This document shows positions 32,262 through 42,521 of a stretch of 64,000 nucleotides of DNA, piece by piece; the stretch's first letter is position 1, and each line of letters starts with the position of its first letter. Under the pieces are notes generated by a model. It did not search any database. It was not told where the DNA came from and saw only the letters and a program-made list of their open reading frames with translations. A program made the position numbers and the translations under genes. Where the stretch lies: contig NW_013171867.1 of assembly GCF_000151665.1 (NCBI RefSeq), positions 622,946-686,945 on the forward strand. Reading direction: 5' to 3'. The DNA comes from Blastocystis hominis. Lineage: Eukaryota; Sar; Bigyra; Opalinata; Blastocystidae.

Positions 32262-35200
32262 CTAATTCACTCTCACTCTGTAGGTCTTGAATTCCATGGG
32301 GGTGAGGTTCACGATCGTGTCCTTGGCGTAGGACTTCTTGATCGTGGCGGCGCTGGTCTTCATCTTCGGGTCGATCTCCCACTGCATGCGCTCCTTCTGG
32401 ATCTGCTCTCTGGGGAACATACCGGAGAGTCCGTATTCGGTCATTTCGGTCACCTGGAAGTCCGCGAAGTAATCGTTCACATCGAACGTCACTTCCTGCG
32501 CCAGCTCGGTGGCCTCGCCCTTGGTGTACAGGTGGTGGAAGCGCAGCAGGAAGTCCGAGTCGCGGAGCTGGTTCAGCTGGAAGTTCAGCAGCTGCACGTT
32601 GGCGGGGAGCTCCTTCTTCAGCAGCGAGCGCGACGTCATCTTGGGCTCCTTGTCGCCCACGAAGTAGTACGGCACCGGCGCGTGGTTCAGATGCAGGTCC
32701 AGGCGCTTGTGCACCTCCACGCTGCGCTGGATGGAACTCAGCGTCAGCCAGAGCGTCTGCTGGTAGTGATCGTTCTCCGTGAGCGGCTCGTCCACGCCGA
32801 ACCAGTCATCGCCGCGCGTGCGGCGCTTCAGCATCACCTCCAGCACGCCGTCCACCACCGAGGCCACGCCGTGCGCGCGGTCCACCACCAGGTTCAGACG
32901 CAGATCGGAGGCGTCGGCCTGCAGGAAGGCGCGGTTGGTCACGGGGTAGTAGTTCGCGGACACCGGCTCCACGGAGTCCTCGCGGTACTCGCGGCGAATG
33001 TCCTCCAGACCGTTCGCGTCCGTGTACAGCACGCGGCCGTTGCGCAGCTGCTCCGAGGCGAAGCGAGCCACGATCTCGCGGCCGTCGTCCGTGGGACCCA
33101 TGTCATACACCACTTCGATCACGTTCTTCATGATGCCCTCGCAGCGGTACAGGCGCAGAACCTGCTGATAGCCGCTGCGGTACACCACGCGCGCCTCCTC
33201 GACCAAATCGCCCTTCAGAATCGTCAGCTCCGCCTGCGATCCCACCGGATCCGGCGTCTGCTTCTCCGGAATGAAGGAGTACGCGCCCGAGCTGCGGCCC
33301 TGATTGAAGCGGCCCGTGTACTGGTAGAGCATGTCGGTGAACGGAACGGTGCGGCCCTCCTGCTTCAGCTCCACGCTCTGCAGCAGGCCGTTCTCCGCGA
33401 AGGTCAGCTTGTACACCTCGTTCTCGATGAAGTCGTCGCGCGTCACTCCGCCGCGCGGCAGCGTCGCCAGCGAGGTCTGCGTGCGGAAGTAGACCGTGGT
33501 GAAGCCCAGCGCGGGGACCTCCACCTCCACGTAGACCACGTGCGTGCCGTTGGCGCGCTCGATCGACCAGTCGGGGATCTCGTTGATCTGGAAGGGCAGC
33601 AGCTTGCCCGCGGCGTCGGTGACCTCCAGCGCGCCGACAGGCACCACGACGCGCACCACGTTCTTGATGGCCTGCGCGTTGCTGTTGGTCAGAATCACGC
33701 CGAGACGCTGGCGCTTGGACAGCTCGGCCCACTTCAGCGTGATGTTGTGGTTCAGGTTCACGTCCAGCATGGCGCCGAGGATCGTCGACGTGGCCTCGTT
33801 GGCGAAGAACGAGCCGTCCTCCATCTGCACGTTGTAGTCGTTGGCCACCGCCTGCTTCTCCGTGCCCGTGATCGCATCGTGGTGCTGGAACTCGCCCTGC
33901 GCCTTGCGCAGCTTCATCACCTTCTCGAACACCTCCTCCGCGTTCACAGGGAGATGGTACACGCGCGCCAGCGACAGGTACAGCTCGGCCACGGCCAGCT
34001 CGTTCATCGTGCGACGGTTCAGACCCTTCGTGCGGCCACGGCTCGTGTAGTAGCCCGTCCAGTAAGCGTCGGGGTCGGAGGCATAGGGCATGAAGTCGCC
34101 CTCGTAGACGTCCCACTGCTTCTTGTGCTTGTTCACGGCCTTGATGTAGTCCGAGAACACGGCGTACTGCACGTGCACACCGAAGCGATCCTCGTTGTCG
34201 TTCACGTACTTGATCAGCTTGTCCATGTTGTCGTACGACACGGGCGCGCTGAGGAACGTGAAGTCGCAGCCCCAGGTGATCAAAAGGTTGTTGCCGTTGT
34301 CGTAGTAGGTCGCTCGCTTCTTCACCATGTCCACGAACTTCTGCGCCTTCTCCTCCGCGTTCACCTTGAACGTGGGCAGGTCGGCGTTGTCCTGGAACCA
34401 GGAGTTATCGTCCTTGCGGTACATGCAATCGCCGCTGCTGTTGCTGAAGAAATCGCACTCCTCAGGCGAGCAGTAATGGTTGTCCATCATGTGGATGAAC
34501 ATGTCGCTCTTCTCGCCCTGGCTGTTGCTTCCACGCCACACGAACTCCAGCTTCTGATTCTTGATTCGGTTTTCCTTGTCAGCGTAGTGCACACGGTTGA
34601 TACCGAAAGCGTCCATACCAATATCAGCGTAGAGAGCCTCGATCTCCTTGGAGTGGCCGAACGGATCGATGCTCCATCCCACGGTGGGGCGAATGCCGAA
34701 CTCATCGTAGATGAACTTGGCTCCCAGAGTCATCTCGTTGATCACATCTTCATAGGTGGCCGTGGCCTCATCGGACATGACCCAACCACCCAGGTTGAAC
34801 TCAAACTGGCCGTTCTCAACCAACTTATGGACCAGAGCCTTCATGTTATCATTCTGCTCCTTCCACCATCTCTGGAAAAAGCCCTGCTCAACATAACTAG
34901 GCAATGAGGCATATCAACTAAAAAAATACGTGAACTTTCGTTCCGGATTGACAGCCAGAGCACCAATCACCGTATCCAGAATGTAACGCACTTGCTACTC
35001 ATTATGCTTGGGTATACCGTTCCATACCTTCACGTAGTACTGGTCAGTAGTTACAAGCCAACCAGGATCATCATGGGTGTGAGCGTGGATCCATACGTTA
35101 ATCGTTCCGTTGTTGTTGACCGGATTCGCCTCGCGATATTGATTCGACATCTACGGAAACACGTTTTCGAAACACAAACCTTTCTATTTAGTTCTTCCTT

Positions 35201-35266
35201 GATATTCGAAGCCATCACTCCATAGAGGAGCGCCATAATGGCCACAGTAGCGAATATGCCCTTCAT
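32262..35266 (-). CDS. Lysosomal-type alpha-mannosidase (GH38)
   Basis: Secreted or lysosomal glycoside hydrolase family 38 enzyme that trims mannose from N-glycans. The start at 35266 gives a signal peptide (FATVAIMALLYGVMA). Exon 2 has IHAHTHDDPGWLVTTDQYY with the zinc-binding His and Asp. WSIDPFGHSKEI carries the nucleophile-region aspartate, and QGEFQHHDAITGTEK holds two further conserved His and the Asp. The beta-rich C-terminal domains end ...KTYRVRVN, TAG at 32262-32264. Introns: about 35 nt near 35150-35184, 33 nt about 34996-35028, and about 33 nt near 34900. The remaining 2.6 kb is one exon. Several N-x-S/T sites are visible. The active-site set looks intact, and length (about 970 residues) is normal. 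Confidence 0.93.
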
Positions 35267-36074
35267 TTACAAAAAATAATGATAAGAAGTATCCACAAAG
35301 GGAGAAACTGTGCAGTAGTCTGGGGAAACTTTGATTATCAAATGTTTTCCTCAAAACACAAATCCTCGTTTTATGGAATAAGCTTGTCAATTGAATATTG
35401 GTAATAATTATTCAATATAGCCTCCATAGTATAATTCGTCACACTCGAAATATTATGCAGGACGTTTGATGTGTTTTCTTCCTTGGTGAATTCAACTACT
35501 TTATATGTAAAGGAATATATATGGTACTTTAAAGTATTGTGTCTCAATGATAGCATGAATTGCTTGCATTAAGCGAGTGTTCGTATTTCTATGTTGTTTA
35601 CCGGTAATAGGACAGTAAAATGGCAATTTATGTTCATCAGACATATCATTTTCTTCAACCATGATGGTTTCAGGAAATTGTGTTCCACTTATCAAAAAGG
35701 TATCTTAAATGCTCAATTTATTCTTATCAATTAATATTGTTGTTACTTCGCTACGAATGGAGATAAAACCTGTTATATTCTATAAGTTCTTTATACAATT
35801 TTCCTTTTTCAGTTTGGTGCTTCACTTCTAATAGAAGATTCCTTTCAAAAATAATATTCACACATATATAACTACAGACAGAAGACTAGTAATTTCTCAT
35901 TATTTGCTAGTTTTGCTATGTACACACATACTTTGTTCAATTGAATCAACCAAGATACACTCAACATCATATTTGTATATCCTCCTCATAATAGAAACAA
36001 CTCTATTTCGAAATGTTCACAAAATACTTGTTTTCGATATTATTTCCTATTTATAACTGCAAATATTAGTAAAC
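35267..36074. other. AT-rich divergent intergenic region
   Basis: About 800 bp of AT-rich DNA between divergent GH38 and RPT4, the second-longest gene-poor stretch. One weak candidate minus-strand gene is listed separately; otherwise I see no RNA gene or repeat. Confidence 0.4.
35371..35662 (-). CDS. Possible small protein, low confidence
   Basis: From the ATG at 35662 a frame reads MVEENDMSDEHKLPFYCPIT then QAIHAIIETQYFK, up to a GT donor; TAG or AAG acceptors 29-32 nt further allow continuation in more than one frame. The composition looks protein-like and the intron size is right, but there is no family resemblance and the second exon is ambiguous. Further exons upstream of 35662 are possible. 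Confidence 0.25.
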
Positions 36075-37435
36075 ATGAGCACAGAAATGGAATCGTTGAT
36101 AGCGAAGTACAAAGAAGAGCACAAGCGTTTAGTAGACAGAGAGAGAGAGTTTGTTAATTCTTAATAGTGTAATTGTTTATAGATATGATGAGGAACGCGC
36201 TTTAGTAAAAAAGACAGACGAAGACTACGCTAGTATCAAACGGAAGCTGACGGCATTCCAAGTATACAATTTGTACAAGGATTGATATGAAGAGTGTTGG
36301 GCATTCGATAGGAGATGTAGTTTGTGTACTAAATGATGAAGAAGTACTTGTCAAGCTCTCTCTTGGAAGTCGTTATGTAGTGAATGTAAAGAAGTCTGTA
36401 ATCGCTTTTTGTGTGATTTGAGGTTGTTAGGTTGATATGAGCTCCCTCCAACAAGGAACGCGTGTGGCATTGGATACTACTACAAAAATGATTATGCAGT
36501 CTCTTCCCCCCAAGGTGGATCCTTCTGTTTCTGCCATGATGGAAGAATCTACCGAACAAATCAAGTGGTCTGATATAGGCGGTCTAAATGATCAAATCCG
36601 TGAGATTCGTGAAGTATCAAGAATGCCATTGATTTCCATTTTCTTTTTAGGTCATCGAGCTTCCTTTGGTTCGTCCGGAATTCTTCGTTCGAACGGGTAT
36701 CAAGGCTCCCAAGGGCGTTCTTCTCTACGGTCCTCCTGGAACCGGGAAAACGTTGATTGCGAAGGCATTAGCATCGTCTATTAAAGCCACCTTTATCAAA
36801 ACAGTGGCTTCGTCGCTGATCGAAAAGTATGTCGGAGAATCTAGCAGAGTCGTTCGAGAGCTCTTCAGTACGTTTGCCTCGGTCCTCTTATCTAGATTAC
36901 GCGCGACAACACACGCCAGCCGTTGTGTTTATCGACGAAATCGACGCAATTGGAAGCAAGCGCCGCGAAAACGTACCGATTTTTGGAATTCCCTAAATCG
37001 AGGGTTCTGGCGCCGATCGCGAGATCCAGCGAGCCATGATGGAGCTGCTGAACCAGCTGGACGGATTTAACGAGCTAACGCAAGTGAAGGTGGTGATGGC
37101 GACGAATCGTCCGGACACCTTGGATCCGGCGTTGCTGCGTCCTGGTCGATTGGACCGCAAGGTGGAGATCCCGCTGCCGAACTCGATCGCGCGGAAAGAC
37201 ATCCTGCGGATCCACAGCCAGAACATGAAGAAGAACGGAGAGATCGACTTCGACACGCTGAGCAAGATCACGGACGGGTTTAATGGCGCGGATCTGCGGA
37301 ACGTGTGCACGGAGGCGGCGATGTTTGCGATCCGCGAGGAACGGAACTATGTGATGAACGAGGACTTCACGAAGGCGGCGCGGAAGCAGACGGAGGCGAA
37401 GAAACTGGAGAGCAAGCTGGAGTATGAGAAGGTGT
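36075..37435 (+). CDS. RPT4: 26S proteasome regulatory ATPase RPT4 (PSMC6); stop made by polyadenylation
   Basis: AAA ATPase of the 19S base. Seen: N-terminal coiled coil ([20 protein letters not shown]), the OB part with [34 protein letters not shown], Walker [26 protein letters not shown], Walker [16 protein letters not shown], the sensor region [20 protein letters not shown] and [20 protein letters not shown]. The [10 protein letters not shown] and LESKLEYEK blocks favour RPT4 over its paralogues. Introns of about 30-35 nt lie near 36149-36182, 36263-36293, 36395-36434, 36618-36650, 36867-36896 and about 36974-37007. The genome's TGA at 37444 lies inside a TGTTTGAG element. T37435, four bases upstream of it, begins the codon after GTG, so the protein probably ends ...LEYEKV, which matches the length of PSMC6 ends such as ...LDYKPV. 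Confidence 0.92.
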
Positions 37436-37439
37436 GGGG

Positions 37440-37447
37440 TGTTTGAG
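37440..37447 (+). terminator. TGTTTGAG 3'-end element of RPT4
   Basis: Gap from T37435 is GGGG, four bases, identical to the spacing at the SPIN90-like and surface-protein genes. The genomic in-frame TGA is part of the element. Confidence 0.65.
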
Positions 37448-37459
37448 AGAAAACGCAAG

Positions 37460-37601
37460 TTAAAGGGAAGGAGGAGTGGTTTCGATTGAAGAACTCGCTT
37501 CAAGGGCGCGCTTGGCTTCCTTCGGCTCCGCGTCGTTGACGTTTTGGACTGCTTCGACTTTCGTTGCCTCTTCGTTTTGGAGCTTGGCTTTGTCCTCCTT
37601 A

Positions 37602-37640
<39 letters not shown>

Positions 37641-39750
37641 CTATTGGGAGGTTTCACATCCACATTCACGACATCGTCCGCAGCTTTCTTCTCGCCCAGC
37701 TCGACCATTTCCACTTCGCGCGCCATCTGCTGCGCCACAAATCGGCGGATTGTCGGCGTTCCGTAGTTTGCACTCTCGTCCAAAGCGAAAATCAGAAGAG
37801 TGATCAGCAACTGGATGATCCCAAACAACTAGCACTCACATTTCGCTCGTCGATCCTACATAGAAAACACACCCGAAGTCGAAGGGCCAGGAGTGTTGCT
37901 GGATTAAACTCCACGAATACACGTTTGTAGCGATCGCAGGTCCCTACTTCTCACGCCTTCTCTTCGATTCACACGAGGAACCTTCCCGTAGAGGCGCACA
38001 CTTGGCCGATCCCGTTCACCTTGCCTCGGAAATCGGGGAAGGAAACGTTCGTAATGATGACTATGATGGCGGTAAACTGAACGATTCGAAGAACAATGGC
38101 GCATGCATAAATGACGTAAATAACGAGCCATTGAGTCTAGGCTTCGAGGGATGAGCGGCTGAATCTACCCATTCTGGTTTACCGATCGTCAACGCGCAAA
38201 TGGGAGTGAGAAGAATGCACAGCATGTAGAGAAGTCCAGAACTCAGCCACATGTATCGATAACCCAATAAACGACCGATGATGCCATTAAGAACGGGTGG
38301 AGTGAAGGAAATCAAGTCAAATGAATTGAATGACGACAGAAAGAACTGCAAAGATTGGTCAAGAAGGCGAATGACAAGCAAACACCCAAAGCATCAAGTG
38401 GATCAATGATGATTCATTCATTCAATTCATTCAATTCATTCAATTCATTCAATTCATTCAATTCATTCAATTCATTCAATTCATTCAATTCATTCAATTC
38501 ATTCAATTCATTCAATTCATTCAATTCATTCAATTCATTCAATTCATTCAATTCATTCAATTCATTCAATTCATTCAATTCATTCAATTCATTCATTCAA
38601 TTCATTCAATTCATTCATTTCCAAATGGATATGTCCAGCAAGCATTTGCACCGGACCCAGCCACGAATACAGCAATCCCACCTCGGTCTGCGACCATCCA
38701 AATCCCTTGTTCTCCGCCGGATTGATCATCCACACCGGGTAGAGCGCATCCTGCCCTCCCTGGACCAAGGAAAGCAGTCCATACAACACCACCGACAGCA
38801 GAATTCGCTTGTCCGCCACCAGCTTCGCATAGGACCCTCGCATGAGAATCTCCTGGATTCGCTCTTCTTCGGTAGGACGATAATTCGGATCTCGCTCCCG
38901 TTTTTCCTTCAGACGAGCCATTCCTTCCTGCGATTCAATCAAATCCTTCACTCCTACGCGAGAACGCTTCAGAAGCTCCTCGTTTTTGCGCACATCCTCT
39001 TTGGAGAGAGTTTCTGGCAGACAGAAAAGCACCATGATCAGAATAAAAAGACATATCAAGAAGGCGGTGAAACACGGAATATAGTAACGATACTGAACGT
39101 AAAACAAAAACAATCAGCCAATCACATCACGTAACACTGGATAGCGCTTTGTCAGTTCCGGAAAATTCTCTTCGGGCTTCGATAGATAGCCACCGAGGGT
39201 AGGACCCAGGATACTGCGTGTTACGACATTTCTCTATGATTACGTCGCAATTCCACCCACTGTCTGGAAAATGGCAAAACCAGTTGTCTGGGTGTAGTCA
39301 TTACAGATTTCGCTAATGTACGTCTTGGCGATTCCCAAATTACCGTTTAAAAAGCCCCAAAGAGCTCGACCCAAGATAGCAGTGGCGTAATTGGTTGCCA
39401 ATCCGAAAATATTGATCGAAATCATCACACCTATAATACTTAAACAGATCGACCAGCGTCGCCCGTATCGATCTGCAAACCAACCCCAGAAGAAGTTTCC
39501 CGGGATTCCACCCAGGGCATACGATGCTGTGATCCATCCACTGTAGTGACCTATCTCAGCATCCTCCAGCTACTAGTCAAAATAACAATAATAATCCAAC
39601 ATCTGGAAAATAAACTTTGCAGAGATACGGAATAATGGGGTTGACCAATGTGTTGCAGAAATTGTCCAAGAGCGTGACAAACGAAATGGCAATCATGGGA
39701 ACCAGAGGAATCGTTCTCCTCTCATAGTCCGGAATAAACGGTTTCACCAT
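37460..39750 (-). CDS. MFS transporter, ZIFL (zinc-induced facilitator-like) type
   Basis: Twelve-helix major facilitator protein. Start MVKPFIPDYERRTIPLVPMI at 39750, then SFVTLLDNFCNTLVNPIIPY in helix 1, the ADRYGRR loop motif (about 39470), ALWGFLNGNLGIAKTYISEI (the RxxxGxxxGxxG-like helix 4), FAIFQTVGGIA, a cytoplasmic loop with PETLSKEDVRKNEELLKR, ILLSVVLYGLLSLVQGGQD, GWSQTEVGLLYSWLGPVQM, and C-terminal helices ending QLLITLLIFALDESANYG. These fit the ZIFL family of plants and protists. The hydrophilic tail contains a (DN)n run. Introns are mostly about 30-45 nt, but one of about 306 nt (38346-38651) is inflated by a 9-bp repeat. Stop TAA at 37460-37462. Exon ends near 37840-37930 are uncertain. 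Substrate unknown. Confidence 0.8.
37600..37641. repeat. (GTTGTC)n tract encoding a DN run in the MFS tail
   Basis: About seven 6-bp units encode alternating Asp-Asn near the C-terminus of the transporter. Confidence 0.7.
38411..38617. repeat. 9-bp (ATTCAATTC)n minisatellite inside an MFS intron
   Basis: About twenty nearly perfect 9-bp units flanked by ATTC units. On the minus strand the units are GAATTGAAT, open in frame as Glu-Leu-Asn repeats. Flanking exons encode helices that should be joined, a GT donor sits at about 38651 and a TTTGCAG acceptor at about 38346, so I place it in an intron. Confidence 0.75.
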
Positions 39751-39901
39751 TTTGTTTGATATTATTTTTTGCGGATTGTTGTTCCACAACCGCGGGGATG
39801 TTTTTTACGTTTATTGTCGATTGCCCATTTGATGGAATCAATACACTCATTTCTCAGAATAAATAGTCGGCTGTGGACTCTTTTACTATTCTCTTTCTTG
39901 T

Positions 39902-41263
39902 ATGAGTCTAGCTGTAGTTCTTAATGAGTTATTTGTGTTGTAGGTGGTCAATAGTTTGATTCGCGTTGCTCAGATCATAGAAAAGTCGTATTCCTCCAAT
40001 CCAAGGAGTGTTATCGTTTGGTATTTCTTTGAATAGTAGATCCCGCAGTGGATAAAAGAATTGTGTCAATTCAATGCAAAGAGCGAGAATGCGCTAGTTC
40101 GTTCTGCTTTTCTCGGATGCATAAATAACCTAAACGAAAAATCTACAAAACCAATAGACAATCCGACCCAGGATTCTCCTTCCATGTCTGAATCGAAGTT
40201 AGTGGAAACGTGTCAAAGTTACTTAAACAAACTGGAGGCAGCCATCATAAACGAATATGATGTGGAAACGCTCTCAATCCTAAACTCACTTCAGGTTGCA
40301 TCCTTATTCACCTTGTTACTCGCAGAATCTTCCAGTTACCTTGTCGGCGATCAAGAAGACAAAAGCTGTCGATTCTTTGAAACAGCTCTCGCTTGTTGCG
40401 AGCAGTACAACGATCAAAGGCCAGATAAAAAAGGTAATTCACCACTGGAAAAACTTCATCCTGTCAAAATCCAAGGTCGTTGCCATCAAACCTCCAGTAG
40501 CCAAACCTTCCGAGTCTTCCGAATCCAGCAAGATTCAGTACATCGACAAGGAGCCTAAAGTCCGTTCTTTAACAAAGAAAGAACGAGACGAACTAAAGGA
40601 GAGAGAACGGCAATGGCAACTCCTCGTAGATGCTGTTTGTTTGTTGGGCTAATTTGCAGCACCCTCCTACGTTTCCTCGTTCAAGAGGGTCAGACGCGCC
40701 CATTCCTGCTTCTATTCGGCTACGAAAGAGAAACACGAGCACATCAGAATTGATGAGTTCGACGAACCTTTCCCATCGAAATAATAATAATAGTAATAAT
40801 ACCCGAGCATGGATTCAAAAGCAAGAAGTCCCATCTACGTCACAAATAAAAATGAAAAAGTCTGAAACACGACACAATTCGCAACTTTCCCTCCAAGTTC
40901 CACAATCCAATTCGTCTTCTTCTTCTTCTTTGCAGAGAAAATCCTCTTCGGTCACTCCAAATAGAACAAAAAATGAGAGAAAGCAAGAGAGAAGAGTAAC
41001 CTATGAGAGTGAAGAGTCGGATAATGATATGGGTGATTTCATTGTTGATGATGTGGACAACTCCATGGAAATGCAATCATTCATAAGGCAGATTTTTGGG
41101 ACTAGAGAGTACGACGAATCGAGAGAAATATCCTTTCTAGCTACTCTACGTTAGACCTTAATGGTAGGGAGAAGCAATGGAGAGCACAGGAGCGCAGATT
41201 GATGCCGAGGAGGAGTATTCTAGAATTGTTGGCGAATACGAAGACCGTACTGCAGTGTTGTAG
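39902..41263 (+). CDS. TFIIS-N (LW) domain fused to SPT2 chromatin domain
   Basis: Start ATG 39902; introns of 30 and 39 nt follow. The first recognisable domain, assembled across a 31-nt intron at about 40295-40325, reads TLSILNSLQNLPVTLSAIKK then LVASSTTIKGQIKKVIHHWK: the TFIIS N-terminal/LW fold (L-x-x-L...PVT...T...V..L...WK). A disordered S/N/R-rich linker follows, and the C-terminus has DNDMGDFIVDDVDN and SFIRQIFG, the SPT2 signature, then IDAEEEYSRIVGEYED. SPT2 is a histone H3-H4 chaperone acting with transcription elongation. The splice pattern between about 41109 and 41200 is unresolved; I take the TAG at 41261-41263 because an octamer-like TGTTTAGG follows five bases later. An intron near 40628-40661 contains TGTTTGTT twice. 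Confidence 0.65.
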
Positions 41264-41341
41264 TTTTGTGTTTAGGAGATTTGTTTGTTTTGTCATAATT
41301 ATCGTGGAACTGCTTGATCTTTTATTTTCGTACATCCATAC

Positions 41342-41646
41342 ATGGTAGGATATTCCTATTTTCGGAAGGATTGTAACGAAATAGACAGAGGCATTGTATT
41401 GCGGAGATTATGGAATTATTCCATATTCTTCTCTCATCGAATATTTAAAGGGTTCGAGATACCTCCAAATCATTAATCGTAGAGAGTAATGACCAGAATA
41501 TTTCGTTTTATGTCGTTCCAGCGCACATGCTTGTAGAAACACAGAGCAAAGGCACCCCAGAAACTTTTGAGTCTGTCAATCAGAGTAATAATGCTGTGCC
41601 TGGCTCTCTTTCACATTCTTCTAAAGGAACTTCTTCTGTGGAATAA
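41342..41646 (+). CDS. Small hypothetical protein, about 90 residues
   Basis: The ATG at 41342 opens MVGYSYFRKDCNEIDRG then LWNYSIFFSHRIFK; a 35-nt GT-AG intron (41452-41486) joins in frame to NDQNISFYVVPAHMLVETQS and a Ser-rich tail ending in TAA 41644-41646. Frame continuity over a normal-size intron is the only support. It is too short to classify and could be the end of a longer product. Confidence 0.35.
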
Positions 41647-41803
41647 GAAGTTGAGAACTTGATAGGTTAGGAATTGTATACATAACTATAAAGCTCGTGT
41701 CTTTCTAATTCCATGGAGTGTATTTGCCTATATAGCGCAACAGCTTCTTTTACTCTCTTATGGAATGCAAACTATCTGTTTTTTGTTTGTTCAAAAAAAC
41801 TCT

Positions 41804-42480
41804 ATGGAATCATCATCCCAAAGAGTGAACCTTGATCTGAAAGCTGTAGCGATCAACGAGTTCATTCAGTCTACTGTTGAGTTTTTAAACTCTTTTGCAA
41901 CACAGTATGTGGAGCTCTATTCTGGTGAACTTTTGTAGATGTGAGGCCAAATTAAATCAATTGAATAACAGAATCTGTGCATTAGAAGCTTCCTTATCGT
42001 TGATTGAGACGAAAATGAATTCCGTGCAGCAAGAACCATGTGTGATATTTGAATCGTATTCAGATGATAGATTGCGGCAAAGCCAAAGAATTTCAGCAGA
42101 AATTGCGAGGCACTGTGCCTTCTCCCCGACCTGTTAGTGTAGAAGAGAACGGTAAGGCGCAAGAGACTTCTTCTACATTACCATCTTCTGTCTCACAGTC
42201 CTCTGCCAAGGCGCCTCCCCCTCCTCCGTCTTCTGTTCCTCCTCCGCTCCCTTCTTCGCAGCCTCCCGTAAGCAACGATGTTGCACAATCCGGAGTGAAA
42301 TGGAAGGATCACCCGTTGTATGCGGAGTATTTCCGCAAGTTAAGATATGGTGTACCGATTGACGCTATCAAATCCAAATTATCTTTTTCGGGTCTTGATC
42401 CGACCGTTATCGAGTTGTTTTGTGTGCTGTGAGTCACATGTAGTAACGATCCGGAAGCTTTTGCTCCATCAGGTGTGTAA
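41804..42480 (+). CDS. WASHC3: WASH complex subunit 3 (CCDC53) homologue
   Basis: Subunit of the WASH complex, which activates Arp2/3 on endosomes. Start MESSSQRVNLDLKAVAINEF, then IQSTVEFLNSFATQ and, after a 34-nt intron, CEAKLNQLNNRICALEASLS: the conserved N-terminal helix and coiled coil. A 31-nt intron near 42031-42061 leads to a proline-rich linker (SAKAPPPPPSSVPPPLPSS), and the conserved C-terminal block HPLYAEYFRKLRYGVPIDAI then KLSFSGLDPTVI matches family members almost position by position. A 30-nt intron (about 42412-42441) precedes the ending DNDPEAFAPSGV, TAA 42478-42480. Length about 190 residues is typical. Confidence 0.88.
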
Positions 42481-42521
42481 TCTTTATAATATTGTTTTGT
42501 TTTCTCAAACAAACTCTCTTT

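Noticed and set aside
32532-34907. Antisense open frame of about 790 codons opposite alpha-mannosidase
   Set aside because: Same GC3 shadow effect; H/V/L/R-rich with no family signal.
38411-38617. CRISPR-like array
   Set aside because: The units are contiguous 9-bp repeats with no unique spacers, in a eukaryotic intron.
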